From: Lachnospiraceae bacterium
Lineage (GTDB): Bacteria > Bacillota > Clostridia > Lachnospirales > Lachnospiraceae
DNA length: 46,155 nt
Reading direction: 5' to 3'
NCBI GenBank assembly: GCA_021200995.1
Contig: JAJQFS010000018.1
Span: 1-46,155, forward strand
Below, piece after piece: positions 16,547-25,452 of this stretch (positions are counted from its first letter, which is position 1; every line of letters begins with the position of its first letter). The notes under the pieces were generated by a model. That model was not told the origin of the DNA, made no database searches, and was given only the letters and a program-made list of their open reading frames with translations. The translations under genes and the position numbers were made by a program.

Positions 16547-17947
16547 TTACAATGGATTATCTGAGGCATTTCCGTCTGACTGAGAATTTCGGTCTTGGAA
16601 CGGATTTGTGTTCTGACCATTATTGCCGAATGGATCTCTTGAGGACCCGTTGCTTCCGGAACCGTCCTGATTCTGTGAGCCGTCGGTTCCGTTATTGCCC
16701 TGTGTCTCATCTTCGGGAAGCGCAGATTCAGTCTGAATACCGACTGTAACCGTGATTTCCATCGTCTCTCCACTTCTGTTTATCGTCAGTACAATCTCCT
16801 CTCCGCCCGTAGTTCTGGAGATGGCGGTCACGAGGTCACTGCTGCACGTGATTTCCGTATCATTCACTTTGGTGATGACATCCCCTGCCTGTAAGCCTGC
16901 TTCTTCAGCGGGGCTTCCTTCCGTGACACTCTGAACAACCGCGCCTTCGGTCAGACCGGAGCCTGCGGCTGCGGTTGTGGTCATATCCGTAATGCTGACG
17001 CCGATATACGGGCTTTCAATATTTCCGGTCTCAATGATGCTGGTCACGATGTTAATCACATCGCTGATTGGAATGGCAAAGCCGATATTGTCAATCGAAG
17101 CGCTGGAGGAAGAGGAGCTACTGGAATATTTGGCGTTCACAATACCGACAACCTCGCCGTACATATTAAAGAGCGCGCCGCCGGAATTGCCGGAGTTAAT
17201 GGCGCAGTCCGTCTGGATCAGTTCCATGGTGACATTGGTTGAGAGTGTAACTGAGCGGTTCAGCGCGCTGACAACACCGTAAGTCAGCGAGAAGGTGAGT
17301 TCTCCCAATGGGTTTCCGATGGCAACGACCCCATCTCCAACATTTAACGCGTCAGAATCTCCCAGCACCACAGTCTGCAAATCTGTCGCGTCAATTTTTA
17401 AAACCGCGACATCATTGCTCTCATCATATCCGATCAGTTCGGCGTCATAGGAGGATCCATCATAGGAAGTAACTGTAATGCTATCAGAATCCTCAATGAC
17501 GTGGTAACAGGTCAGAATGTAGCCGTCAGAGGAGATCACGAAGCCGGAACCTGACGCGGCGGATGTACTTTCGTATCCAAAGTAGTTTGTTGTAATGCTG
17601 GTCGTGATGCCGACGGTCGCGTTCACATTTTCCGCATATACCTCAGCAGCAGTTTTCTCTTCTCCGGAGGAAACAAGCTCGACAGAAACTTCACTTGCAG
17701 TACTGGAACTGGTGCGGATCGTGGTTGTGTCAGAGGACGTGGAAGCACTGCTTTGCACCGCCAGGGTTGCGCCCGCTCCGGCCGCGCCTCCAACCAGTGC
17801 ACAGCTTAAAGCCAGTGCAATGATTTTAGCAGATGCATGATTTCCTCTTCTTTTGTTCTTTTTACCATTTTCTGGTGTGACAGCAGCATTTTCGTTCTGC
17901 CTGTATCCATATTCAGTATTCCACTCGTTGTTTTGATATTCGCTCAT
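16547..17947 (-). CDS. HtrA/DegP-type trypsin-like serine protease with PDZ domain
   Basis: A 466-residue surface protease. A short cytoplasmic N-terminus (1-40, Lys/Arg-rich near 29-35) leads into one membrane anchor (about 41-64), then a Ser/Thr-rich linker. The protease domain has the triad His149 (CYHV), Asp179 (NDVAV) and Ser255 (GNSGGA). One PDZ domain spans about 315-405. The tail after 410 is Asn/Gly/Asp/Ser-rich and probably disordered. Bacterial HtrA proteins degrade or refold damaged exported proteins. A Ser-rich run (KYSSSSSSSSASID) interrupts the protease domain near 275-285, a natural variable loop. AAAGGGG precedes the start. Confidence 0.95.
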   Translation of the reverse strand: MSEYQNNEWNTEYGYRQNENAAVTPENGKKNKRRGNHASAKIIALALSCALVGGAAGAGATLAVQSSASTSSDTTTIRTSSSTASEVSVELVSSGEEKTAAEVYAENVNATVGITTSITTNYFGYESTSAASGSGFVISSDGYILTCYHVIEDSDSITVTSYDGSSYDAELIGYDESNDVAVLKIDATDLQTVVLGDSDALNVGDGVVAIGNPLGELTFSLTYGVVSALNRSVTLSTNVTMELIQTDCAINSGNSGGALFNMYGEVVGIVNAKYSSSSSSSSASIDNIGFAIPISDVINIVTSIIETGNIESPYIGVSITDMTTTAAAGSGLTEGAVVQSVTEGSPAEEAGLQAGDVITKVNDTEITCSSDLVTAISRTTGGEEIVLTINRSGETMEITVTVGIQTESALPEDETQGNNGTDGSQNQDGSGSNGSSRDPFGNNGQNTNPFQDRNSQSDGNASDNPL

Positions 17948-18030
17948 AATAATTACCCCTTTCTGTGAAATGTCTGATGCTGAAACATGTTTTTACTCAA
18001 ATCCGGATGGGATTTTCTCTCCCATCTGTT

Positions 18031-18057
18031 ATTATAATGCCAGTGGCGGGTGAACAA
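18031..18057 (-). promoter_or_regulatory. Candidate htrA promoter
   Basis: On the minus strand a consensus TATAAT (18031-18036) follows TTGTTC (18052-18057) with only 15 bases spacing. The -10 is good; the short spacer makes the -35 uncertain. Confidence 0.4.
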
Positions 18058-18165
18058 TTTTTGGCGATTTTGTGTGTCTTCTGTGAAAGACCATAAAGAA
18101 TTCGGGATATTTCTAAAAATATGGTTAACAGGAAAATGAGTATCAGACCTGCCCTTTTTAGGGGC

Positions 18166-18202
18166 AAAAAAAGCGCTGTCCCTGCAAACACAGAGACAGC
18201 GC
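18166..18202 (-). terminator. Intrinsic terminator of the NCS2 permease gene
   Basis: GCGCTGTC (18173-18180) and GACAGCGC (18195-18202) form a perfect 8-bp stem, followed on the minus strand by seven T (18166-18172). Confidence 0.88.
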
Positions 18203-18267
18203 AAAATATATGTTTTCCGCTTATGTTTTATGATAAACTCTGAACATTTTCAGAAACATATCAGAAC

Positions 18268-19695
18268 CTACACAACCAGGAAGAACTTGATCAGGAATAT
18301 CGTGGAGATCACATAGGTCAGTACAGATACTTCCTTTGCCTTGCCGGTGAATACCTTCATAACCGTGTAGGCAATCAGACCGATGCCGATGCCGTGGCCG
18401 ATGGAGCCGGAAATCGGCACCGCGATAATCATCAGCGCCACAGGCACTAACTGATCCATCTCGTCAAATTTGATATTCTTCAGTCCGCCAAGCATCAGGA
18501 TACCGACATAAATCAGCGCGGAAGAAGTGGCGGCTGCGGGAATGATGGCGGCAATCGGCGCGATAAACATGCTGGCCAGGAAGAGAATACCGGTAGTCAG
18601 CGCTGTCAGACCGGTACGGCCGCCGGCTTCAACGCCCGAAGCGGATTCCACGAAGGTCGTGACTGTGGAGGTGCCGGTCAAAGCGCCCGCGATGGTGCCG
18701 ACAGCGTCGGAAGTCAGGGCTTCTCTCATCTGCGGCATATTACCCTCTTCATCCAGCATATTGGCCTTGGAAGCGGTTCCTACCAGAGTGCCAATGGTAT
18801 CGAACATATCGATGATACAGAAGGTGATCACCAGCGTAATCATGGTAAACCAGCCGATTTCCAGCAGGCCGGAGAAGTTGAATTTAAATAAGGTTGTGGC
18901 CGCCATGTCGCCAAACGCGGGAACAAAGGACGCGGTCGCCAGACTCGCGAACGGGTTGGTTCCCAGGAAAACCGCCTCTCCTACTCAGTAAACCACACAG
19001 GCGATCAGCATGCCCAACAGCACGGAACCGTTTACTTTGTGGTGCGCCAGAATGAGAATGGCAAATAATCCGACAAACATCGTGACTGTGGTCAGCACAA
19101 CAGTCGGATATGCGTCGCCCATCGTGCTCTTGGCAAGGCTCGGGGTCAGGGAGCCGAAGAAATCTCTCATGACATAGAACGGGCCGCCGTCGGAGGAATA
19201 TACTCCTACATTCGAACCAAGACCGATATTCATCAGCATCAGGCCGATGGCGGGGGAAATACCGAGGCGAACGCCTAACGGAATAGCGTTTACGATCTGC
19301 TCTCTGATATTAAAGATCGATAGAACCAGAAATACCAGACCCTCAATCAGGATGATGCCCAGAGCTGCCTGGAAGGACTCCAGATACGTCATGCCGGTCA
19401 AAGACACAATATTGGCTACAACGACAGCGAAAAAGCTGTTTAAGCCCATGCCGGGCGCCAGTGCGAACGGCTTGTTGGCCAGAAACGCCATACAGAACAT
19501 ACCGATAGCCGATGCAATACAGGTTGCCAGAAATACGGCATTCCACAGCTGAGAACCGCCGTCAGCCCCAAAATTCGTCAGCAGATTGGGGTTCAACGCC
19601 AGGATGTAAGCCATGGTCATGAATGTGGTCAGACCGGCTAAGAGCTCAGTTCTGACATTGGTGCCGTTTTCCTTGAGTTTGAAAAATTTCTCCAT
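18268..19695 (-). pseudogene. NCS2 / AzgA-type purine permease with in-frame UGA
   Basis: One frame encodes a 475-codon transporter of the NCS2 family (MEKFFKLKENGTNVRTELLA; GLTTFMTMAYILALNP; then FCIIDMFDTIGTLVGTA). These proteins import hypoxanthine, guanine or adenine with protons, through 12-14 membrane segments. The frame is interrupted by a single TGA at 18985-18987 in the context GMLIACVVY-stop-VGEAVFLGTNPFASL. The frame is kept on both sides, and a Trp codon (TGG) would restore a continuous protein, so this is a one-base nonsense change rather than two genes. The start at 19695 follows GGTAGGAAAC. As written the product is truncated after about 236 residues. Alternatives are base-call error or readthrough. 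Confidence 0.82.
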
Positions 19696-19745
19696 GTTTC
19701 CTACCTTTCCTCTCATAAAAAAGATAATCTGATAGCTTGTGATAT

Positions 19746-19784
19746 GCGGACACATGTCCGCTCTTCACACACTACCAGATTATA
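19746..19784 (-). promoter_or_regulatory. Extended -10 promoter and leader hairpin of the NCS2 permease
   Basis: TGGTATAAT gives a consensus -10 at 19779-19784 (minus strand) with an extended TGn; no good -35 is seen. Just downstream a perfect hairpin pairs 19746-19751 (GCGGAC) with 19756-19761 around a four-base loop. The conserved core of the purine riboswitch was looked for and not found. Confidence 0.5.
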
Positions 19785-19857
19785 CCACATTCGCCATAAA
19801 TTGAATATACCTGATTCGTAAAATTATGGATTCCCAAAATGATGCGCGGGGAAACGC

Positions 19858-20799
19858 TTAATGTCCGACGACAGATTGACGCTCATTTTCTGATTCATGT
19901 ACCTTAATGCCGTGATAAAGGACCCTGTTTACCGGCGTCTCAACACCCAGTTCCTCTCCGAGACGGATGACGGTTCCGGAGAACATGTCCACCTCGGTTT
20001 TTCGGCCTCTCTCCAGATCCTGCAGGGTGGAGGGCTTATTTTCAAAGGGAAGCCTGACGATCGTTTTCTCCTGCATCTCAATTTCACGTTCGCCGATATC
20101 TATGCCCTTTTTCTGTGCGATGACCGCGACCTCACGCATAGCGGAGCGGCGGATCCAGTTCGCGTGCTCGTCTGTCCTGAACACGCCGAAGGGGATTCCC
20201 AGCAGCGCGCAGGTCATGTTTTCCCCGACATTGCACATAAATTTAAACCAGAGTCCATGCAGCATATCCTCATCAATTTCATAGGGAATCCCGCACAGTT
20301 CAAATACTTCTTTCACTGCAAGAACTCTGGGGGAAAGCGTTGTATTATCCTTTTCTCCGAAATGAACAGAGCCGCCGTCGGGATTAAAATCCGCGACGCC
20401 TTTGTCCATCACAATGGAAATGCGCATATAGGAATATAGCACATGCTCCCAGCCATAGGCGGCCGCCACTTTTTCCTCGCTCTCAATGCCGTTCATCACA
20501 CAGAGGATCTGGGTGTAGGGGCCGACCTGATTGCGAATATCGATAATCGCCTGATCCAGCCCCATATCCTTCACTGCCATAATGATCAGATCAGCGGGAT
20601 CTCCCTCTAAAGAAGGCTCGATAATAGGAAATTTATAATTCACGCCGTTGAGTGTAACTCCCCGCGTTTCCAGGCGATTTTTCCGTTCTCCCTGCGCCAG
20701 TACGCGGAATGAACCAGCATACAGGTGCTCCATAAGCCGCGGTGCAAAAAAGGAACCCATGGCGCCCAGACCGATCAATGTCACTTTTCTGATTTTCAT
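19858..20799 (-). CDS. Ketopantoate reductase family protein (ApbA/PanE)
   Basis: A 313-residue NADP-dependent dehydrogenase. The N-terminal Rossmann fold has GLGAMG at 10-15 (IGLGAMGSFFAP), and the C-terminal helical domain holds LWFKFMCNVGENMTCALLG, close to the conserved Lys-x3-Asn substrate region of PanE. Family members reduce 2-dehydropantoate to pantoate for coenzyme A, but many paralogues act on other 2-oxo acids. No panB, panC or panD lies nearby, so the substrate is uncertain. The start at 20799 follows AGAAGGAATAAACTAT. It is followed upstream by an SGNH esterase on the same strand. Confidence 0.85.
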   Translation of the reverse strand: MKIRKVTLIGLGAMGSFFAPRLMEHLYAGSFRVLAQGERKNRLETRGVTLNGVNYKFPIIEPSLEGDPADLIIMAVKDMGLDQAIIDIRNQVGPYTQILCVMNGIESEEKVAAAYGWEHVLYSYMRISIVMDKGVADFNPDGGSVHFGEKDNTTLSPRVLAVKEVFELCGIPYEIDEDMLHGLWFKFMCNVGENMTCALLGIPFGVFRTDEHANWIRRSAMREVAVIAQKKGIDIGEREIEMQEKTIVRLPFENKPSTLQDLERGRKTEVDMFSGTVIRLGEELGVETPVNRVLYHGIKVHESENERQSVVGH

Positions 20800-20882
20800 A
20801 TAGTTTATTCCTTCTTTCTGTAAATAGTATTCTTTGAAATAAAGCCGCAATTTTCTTCTCCGGCATTTCCAGTATATGATGT

Positions 20883-21674
20883 TTAAGCAAGAAAACCTTT
20901 CAGCGCGTCCAGCCGGTTATCCTGTTTATACGATTTTACCAGCCCGGTCAACACACCGGCAAAGGCTCTGGCGCCGGCAAGCTGCAGATGTGCGTTGTCC
21001 TGCCTGCCGTCAGCACACTCACTGTCCGGATAGGCTCCCGGCTGCACCCAGAGGTAGAGCTTTTTGCATGCCTCGCCGCCTATAGACGCGCAATACTCCG
21101 TCGTCGCTTTTCCAAGATCAAGAAGCGGCACGTCCTGTTTTGCCGCGTACCGGATCATGGCCTGACGATATTCCGGAAAGCTGTATGTAAAGGCCCCGTC
21201 AGGGTTTTCGTCGCAGTTTCGCATGGCGATTGGCGTCAGCAGAACGCAGGTCGCGCCCCTTTCACGGCATAATGCAGCGTAGGGCTCCAGAAAAGAACCG
21301 AAATCCTCCGGTTTTACATAGCGTTCTGCCTTCTCTTTATTGGCGTCGTTATGGCCAAACTGGGCCAACAGATAATCTCCTTTACGGATGGCATCCGCGA
21401 TATCTGTAAGCCTTCCCTCCTCCCGAAACGAACGGCTGCTGCGCGCTGCCATGGCGCGATTGTCGATGATGATCTCAGGAAGCTCATAGCATACTGCCTG
21501 AGGAAAGGCGCTGTTCGGTGAAGGATAGGAAAAACACTGGTCGGCTCCCTTAAAATACTCCCACCAGACCTGTCCCCAGCCTGTCTGCGGTTCTTTTTCC
21601 TTCGGGTAGCTTTGTACAGTGGAATCGCCTGCCAGGAATATTCTCCTTTTTCTGGTAATCGTTTCATTTTTCAT
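20883..21674 (-). CDS. SGNH hydrolase, rhamnogalacturonan acetylesterase-like
   Basis: A 263-residue esterase with the SGNH blocks: the nucleophile Ser18 in AGDSTVQ, the GHND motif (QFGHNDAN) and the C-terminal DNAHL with the catalytic Asp-His. GDSTVQ and the WGQ region (QTGWGQVWWEYF) are typical of rhamnogalacturonan acetylesterases, which remove acetyl groups from pectin. There is no signal peptide, so it would work inside the cell on imported oligosaccharides or on another ester. GGGAGG lies 11 bases before the start at 21674; the frame could be read from 21731 but without a site. A divergent promoter is at 21768-21796. Confidence 0.88.
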   Translation of the reverse strand: MKNETITRKRRIFLAGDSTVQSYPKEKEPQTGWGQVWWEYFKGADQCFSYPSPNSAFPQAVCYELPEIIIDNRAMAARSSRSFREEGRLTDIADAIRKGDYLLAQFGHNDANKEKAERYVKPEDFGSFLEPYAALCRERGATCVLLTPIAMRNCDENPDGAFTYSFPEYRQAMIRYAAKQDVPLLDLGKATTEYCASIGGEACKKLYLWVQPGAYPDSECADGRQDNAHLQLAGARAFAGVLTGLVKSYKQDNRLDALKGFLA

Positions 21675-21767
21675 ATCATTCAGAACCTCCCTTTTGACAG
21701 CATGACAGCTTCGTCCGACATTTTCCAGCAAAAAATCATTAAATTTTTATAAACATCTGCCCGGTTC

Positions 21768-21796
21768 ATAGTAACACTTATGTCAGAATAATTCAA
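21768..21796 (-). promoter_or_regulatory. Promoter of the SGNH esterase gene
   Basis: On the minus strand TTGAAT (21791-21796) and TACTAT (21768-21773) are spaced by 17 bases. The large dyad at 21817-21857 lies about 20 bases upstream of the -35. Confidence 0.6.
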
Positions 21797-21816
21797 GATT
21801 ATGATACAAGGGACAA

Positions 21817-21857
21817 AAGGTCAGAAATCGAATGCTCGCATTCGTATTTATGACCTT
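21817..21857. repeat. Long imperfect inverted repeat (operator or RNA hairpin)
   Basis: AAGGTCA-AAAT-CGAATG on the left (21817-21834) pairs with CATTCG-ATTT-TGACCTT on the right (21839-21857), around a CTCG loop, with one mismatch and one bulged base. It sits between divergent promoters. Confidence 0.7.
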
Positions 21858-21933
21858 GGGGACCGCAACGACATGAGAAAGGAGCAAATTTGGCCGTTTC
21901 TCAGGTCAAATTTTGCGGATTTCGAATGGCGGT

Positions 21934-21971
21934 CATGGATTGCGGGAGCGTTTTTTGCGAAGCAATCCATG
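21934..21971 (+). repeat. GGATTGC...GCAATCC stem-loop, copy 1
   Basis: A perfect 10-bp stem (CATGGATTGC, 21934-21943, with GCAATCCATG, 21962-21971) encloses an 18-base loop containing GCGTTTTTTGCG. A close relative is at 38663-38692 on the minus strand. It lies just upstream of the MATE gene promoter. Confidence 0.7.
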
Positions 21972-21998
21972 GTATCATACCCTGCCTGTCAGTTGTTA

Positions 21999-22027
21999 TT
22001 GACATTATTTTCCTCATCCTTTAAAAT
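21999..22027 (+). promoter_or_regulatory. Promoter of the MATE transporter
   Basis: A perfect -35 TTGACA (21999-22004) and TAAAAT (22022-22027) with 17 bases between. The start codon is 55 bases downstream of the -10. Confidence 0.75.
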
Positions 22028-22081
22028 GTCCTTTGGCAATCATATGATGAAATTTTTAAAACAAAGCGGAGGAAAAGAAGA

Positions 22082-23470
22082 ATGAGTAATGAGACAAACG
22101 CGCCCGCAGAAAATAAGATGGGCGTCATGCCCGTCAACCGGCTGCTGATTACCATGGCGCTGCCCATGATGATTTCCATGCTTGTACAGGCGCTTTATAA
22201 TGTTGTAGACAGTATTTTTGTAGCAAGACTGAGTGAGGCCGCTCTGACCGCTGTTTCCATGGCTTTTCCGGTACAGAATCTGATGACAGGAGTTTCCACG
22301 GGCCTCGGCGTTGGCATCAATGCCCTGCTGTCCAGAGAGCTGGGCAAAAAGAATCCGGAAGGAGCCAATCAGGTAGCCATGCATGGTGTTTTACTGGAGG
22401 CAATCGGATACCTGTTCTTTTTGCTCTTTGGTCTGACGGCAACCCGTCTGGTTTTTGCCCTGCAGGGAGCATCGGATGAGATCACACAGTATGGAGTGGA
22501 TTATCTGACCATTATTCTCTGCTGCAGCTTTGGCATTTATACAGAGGTCTTATTTGAGCGCCTGCTGCAGTCCACCGGTAAGACCATCTATACCATGTTT
22601 ACGCAGGGGCTCGGCGCTATTTTTAATCTGATTTTTGATCCGCTGTTGATTTTCGGAATCGGTCCCTTCCCTGCCATGGGCATCAAAGGCGCTGCCACAG
22701 CGACCGTTCTGGGACAGATTGTGGCCGGTATTCTGGCACTCACTCTGAACTTTAAGTTCAACGAGGAGGTACAGCTGCACCTAAAGGGCTTTAAGCCCAG
22801 GCTGCAGACAATCGGCAACATTTTATACATCGGCGTTCCGTCAATCCTGATGGTGGCCATCGGCTCCATCATGACTTTCTGTATCAATAATATTCTTGTT
22901 GTATTCTCTTCCACCGCAGTGGCAGTGTTCGGCGTTTATTTCAAGCTGCAGAGCTTTGCCTTCATGCCGGTCTTTGGTATGAACAATGGTATTGTGCCGA
23001 TTGTCGCTTACAACTATGGAGCGAGGAAGCCGGACCGCATCAAAAAGACCATTCAGCTGGGAATGTTTTACGCTGAATGTATTATGCTGATCATTTTTGC
23101 TCTGATGCAGACGATTCCCGCGCAGCTTTTAAGGCTCTTCAGCGCATCTGACGACATGCTGGCGATCGGTGTACCGGCTCTCAAAACCATCAGCTACAGC
23201 TTTCTTTTAGCGGGTATCTGCGTGGTGTGTACCTCTTTCTTCCAGGCGCTTGGAAGCGGCGTCAGCAGCATGCTGATTTCCTTTTTAAGGCAGCTGGTGG
23301 TTCTGGTTCCGCTCGCTTACCTGCTGGCACAGACCGGTGAACTGGCTATGGTATGGTACGCCTGGCCCATCGCGGAGCTGGTGTCGCTCTCCTTCAGTAT
23401 CATCTTCTTTGTCAGACTGGACAGGAAGCTGTTAAAGCCCATCCGGGATGAGCAGAAAACGCAGGCATAA
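22082..23470 (+). CDS. MATE family efflux transporter
   Basis: A 462-residue protein with about 12 hydrophobic segments, starting MGVMPVNRLLITMALPMMIS and containing the repeated MATE core (LYNVVDSIFVARLSEAALTA; GVGINALLSRELGKKN; GMNNGIVPIVAYNYGA). MATE proteins export drugs or metabolites in exchange for protons or sodium; the substrate cannot be told from sequence. It resembles the NorM/DinF-like clostridial group. GGAGGAAAAGAAG precedes the start. Its promoter is strong and separate from the divergent esterase gene. Confidence 0.95.
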   Translation: MSNETNAPAENKMGVMPVNRLLITMALPMMISMLVQALYNVVDSIFVARLSEAALTAVSMAFPVQNLMTGVSTGLGVGINALLSRELGKKNPEGANQVAMHGVLLEAIGYLFFLLFGLTATRLVFALQGASDEITQYGVDYLTIILCCSFGIYTEVLFERLLQSTGKTIYTMFTQGLGAIFNLIFDPLLIFGIGPFPAMGIKGAATATVLGQIVAGILALTLNFKFNEEVQLHLKGFKPRLQTIGNILYIGVPSILMVAIGSIMTFCINNILVVFSSTAVAVFGVYFKLQSFAFMPVFGMNNGIVPIVAYNYGARKPDRIKKTIQLGMFYAECIMLIIFALMQTIPAQLLRLFSASDDMLAIGVPALKTISYSFLLAGICVVCTSFFQALGSGVSSMLISFLRQLVVLVPLAYLLAQTGELAMVWYAWPIAELVSLSFSIIFFVRLDRKLLKPIRDEQKTQA

Positions 23471-23492
23471 ATCCTCTTATCAAATATCAAAT

Positions 23493-23534
23493 AACAGCCC
23501 TGAGTATTGATTTTATTTGCTCAGGGCTGTTTTG
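23493..23534. terminator. Bidirectional terminator between MATE gene and hisIE
   Basis: A 12-bp perfect stem pairs 23493-23504 (AACAGCCCTGAG) with 23520-23531, followed by TTTTG on the plus strand and by an A/T-rich stretch on the minus strand. It separates two convergent genes. Confidence 0.85.
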
Positions 23535-23599
23535 ACATTCTTCATTAAATTGCATCGCGCAAAAAGAGGATTCAGACTTATATAAGCGGTAAGCGCGTA

Positions 23600-24751
23600 T
23601 CACCGGTTCGCCAGCTCCGTTGTGATATCCTCCCAGGTAACTCCCTTTTCAGCCATCAGAACCATCACATGATACAGGAAATCGGCAATTTCATATTTGG
23701 TTTCTTCCGGATTCGGATTCTTGGCCGCGATGACGATTTCCGTGGCCTCTTCTCCCACTTTCTTTAAAATCTTATCGATTCCCTTGTCAAAAAGATAGTT
23801 TGTGTAGGAGCCTTCCTTCGGATTTACCTTACGGTCCTGAATGACCGCGTACACATCTTCGAAAACCTGCAGCGGATTTTTCTCATCATACTGTTTCGGA
23901 GTAATCTCATTGAAAAAACAGGAATAGCTGCCGGTGTGGCAGGCCGCGCCGACCTGGCGGACAGTGGCCAGAATCGTATCCATATCGCAGTCCGCGGTCA
24001 GACTCTTCACATACTGATAATGTCCGGAGGTCTCGCCTTTGAGCCACTGCGTTTGGCGGGAACGGCTGTAATAATTCATTTTGCCGGTTTTCAGCGTATC
24101 CAGGTAAGCCTGCTCATTCATATAAGCGGCCATCAGAACCTGACTGGTTTTATAATCCTGTACGATGACAGGTACAAGCCCCTGCGGGTCTTTTTTGAAA
24201 TCCGCCCAGTTAAATGCCGCTTCCAGTGCGTTGCCGCTGTCCATCTTCTCAGACTGGATCAGTTGGTATGCGTCCGCGAAACGCTCCATGTCAGATAAAT
24301 CCAGCACCTCACAAGCGTAACGTGTAATATCTTCTAATGTTGTTCCTTTTGGCATGGAAGGATCATAAGCCCGAACAAAGATTTTGTCCCTGCCAAATTT
24401 CTGCGAGACTTCTTTCAGCACTGCCGCAGAATCAGAACAGTCCCCATCAAGCACCACATGCTTACAGCCCGCGTAAAGCTGTTTTTTCACATCCTCCATG
24501 CGGGTCAGAAAATAATACTCCGCGCCAATGACAGGGACCTCGCTGGCCGAGCAGATTTCCCTTAAGATAGTGAGATTTTTCTCATGCTCTTCGTCCGTGT
24601 CGGCCAGATCGCCGATATAAAGGGCGTGCGCGCCGTGTTCAGCCGCGCTTAACGCCAGAGTGACCGGAGAAATATCCAGCGCTTCAAGGCTATCCGGAGA
24701 CAATACAGCCATACCATTTTTGATATATATTTTCGCAATTAAACCGTTCAT
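23600..24751 (-). CDS. hisIE: HisIE with N-terminal HisA/HisF-like domain
   Basis: A 383-residue fusion. Residues about 182-285 are HisI (phosphoribosyl-AMP cyclohydrolase) with the zinc/metal residues in CDMD (255-258) and CHTGSYSC (271-278). Residues about 295-383 are HisE (phosphoribosyl-ATP pyrophosphatase) with [16 protein letters not shown]. Together they do the second and third steps of histidine synthesis. The first 175 residues are an extra domain that resembles half of a HisA/HisF TIM barrel ([26 protein letters not shown]). It is the last gene of the his operon, 22 bases after hisB. The N-terminal domain's role is unknown. Confidence 0.92.
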   Translation of the reverse strand: MNGLIAKIYIKNGMAVLSPDSLEALDISPVTLALSAAEHGAHALYIGDLADTDEEHEKNLTILREICSASEVPVIGAEYYFLTRMEDVKKQLYAGCKHVVLDGDCSDSAAVLKEVSQKFGRDKIFVRAYDPSMPKGTTLEDITRYACEVLDLSDMERFADAYQLIQSEKMDSGNALEAAFNWADFKKDPQGLVPVIVQDYKTSQVLMAAYMNEQAYLDTLKTGKMNYYSRSRQTQWLKGETSGHYQYVKSLTADCDMDTILATVRQVGAACHTGSYSCFFNEITPKQYDEKNPLQVFEDVYAVIQDRKVNPKEGSYTNYLFDKGIDKILKKVGEEATEIVIAAKNPNPEETKYEIADFLYHVMVLMAEKGVTWEDITTELANR

Positions 24752-24773
24752 GAATCATCCCTCAGTCAATGCT

Positions 24774-25358
24774 TCACAGACTACCCTTAGTGCTCAGGAC
24801 ATCCGTAATCCGTGCGTCATAAGATACCGCCATATCCAGCGACTTCGCGAACGCCTTGAAAATCGCTTCAATCATGTGGTGACTGTTGCCGGGCGAGAGC
24901 ACTTTGATGTGCAGATTCATACCTGCAGAATAAGAAACGGCATAGAAAAACTCCCGTACCAGATCCGTATCAAAGTCACCGCAGCATGATGTCGGAAAGG
25001 AAGCGTCCATGGAAAAATAAGGCCTTCCGCACAGATCCACAGCACAGAGTACCAGCACCTCATCCATCGGCAGAATAAAATAACCGTAACGGCGGATTCC
25101 TTTTTTATCACCTGCGGCCTCTCTGATTGCCTGCCCCAGCACAAGTCCGCAGTCTTCCACACTGTGATGACCATCCACCTCAAGATCGCCGTGAATATCG
25201 ACGCACAGGTCAAACAGGCCATGTCTGGCAAAGCTGTTCAGCATATGGTCAAAAAAACCGATTCCGGTAGCAATTTCGGCTTTTCCGGAGCCGTCCAGAT
25301 TAAACTTCATGGTAATGTCAGTTTCCTTTGTGGTTCTTCTGATATCTGCGTTTCTCAT
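24774..25358 (-). CDS. hisB: Imidazoleglycerol-phosphate dehydratase
   Basis: HisB removes water from imidazoleglycerol phosphate, the sixth step of histidine synthesis. The 194-residue protein has both metal-binding repeats: GFFDHMLNSFARH and DGHHSVEDCGLVLGQA, plus SPGNSHHMIEAIFKA near the end. It is the dehydratase-only form without a phosphatase domain, as usual in Firmicutes. GGAGAGG lies upstream. It is followed directly by hisIE; hisH, hisA and hisF, which normally supply its substrate, are not in this cluster. Confidence 0.96.
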   Translation of the reverse strand: MRNADIRRTTKETDITMKFNLDGSGKAEIATGIGFFDHMLNSFARHGLFDLCVDIHGDLEVDGHHSVEDCGLVLGQAIREAAGDKKGIRRYGYFILPMDEVLVLCAVDLCGRPYFSMDASFPTSCCGDFDTDLVREFFYAVSYSAGMNLHIKVLSPGNSHHMIEAIFKAFAKSLDMAVSYDARITDVLSTKGSL

Positions 25359-25452
25359 ATTCGCCTCTGCCTCTCCTGCATAGAATTACCTTTAAGAATT
25401 ATAAAATCCCTTTTCAGGCTTTTTCAGACTCTCCTGTCTGTATGATATTCTG

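Larger units (their letters stand above)
17948..18267. other. 320-base intergenic region upstream of htrA
   Basis: Contains a candidate htrA promoter (18031-18057), an AT-rich stretch with no gene, a small TGCCC...GGGCA hairpin near 18150-18165, and the permease terminator (18166-18202). No CtsR- or CIRCE-type heat-shock operator was recognised, and no small coding frame with a ribosome-binding site. Confidence 0.5.
21675..22081. other. 407-base divergent intergenic region with two stem-loops
   Basis: Holds two divergent promoters (21768-21796 minus; 21999-22027 plus) and, between them, an imperfect 19-bp dyad (21817-21857) and a GGATTGC...GCAATCC stem-loop (21934-21971). An open frame from 21801 to 22085 spans both hairpins, has no ribosome-binding site and no family resemblance; I do not call it a gene. 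No known riboswitch class was recognised. Confidence 0.6.

Noticed and set aside
18985-19695. Two separate permease genes split at the UGA
   Set aside because: The frame continues through the stop with family sequence on both sides, and the second part has no ribosome-binding site of its own at the first Met.
19746-19790. Purine riboswitch upstream of the NCS2 permease
   Set aside because: The conserved TATAATC-type flank and GTTTCTACC core of the aptamer are absent; only a short hairpin is present.
21801-22085. 94-residue open frame across the region upstream of the MATE gene
   Set aside because: It has no ribosome-binding site, spans two hairpins and the MATE promoter, and its translation has no family resemblance.
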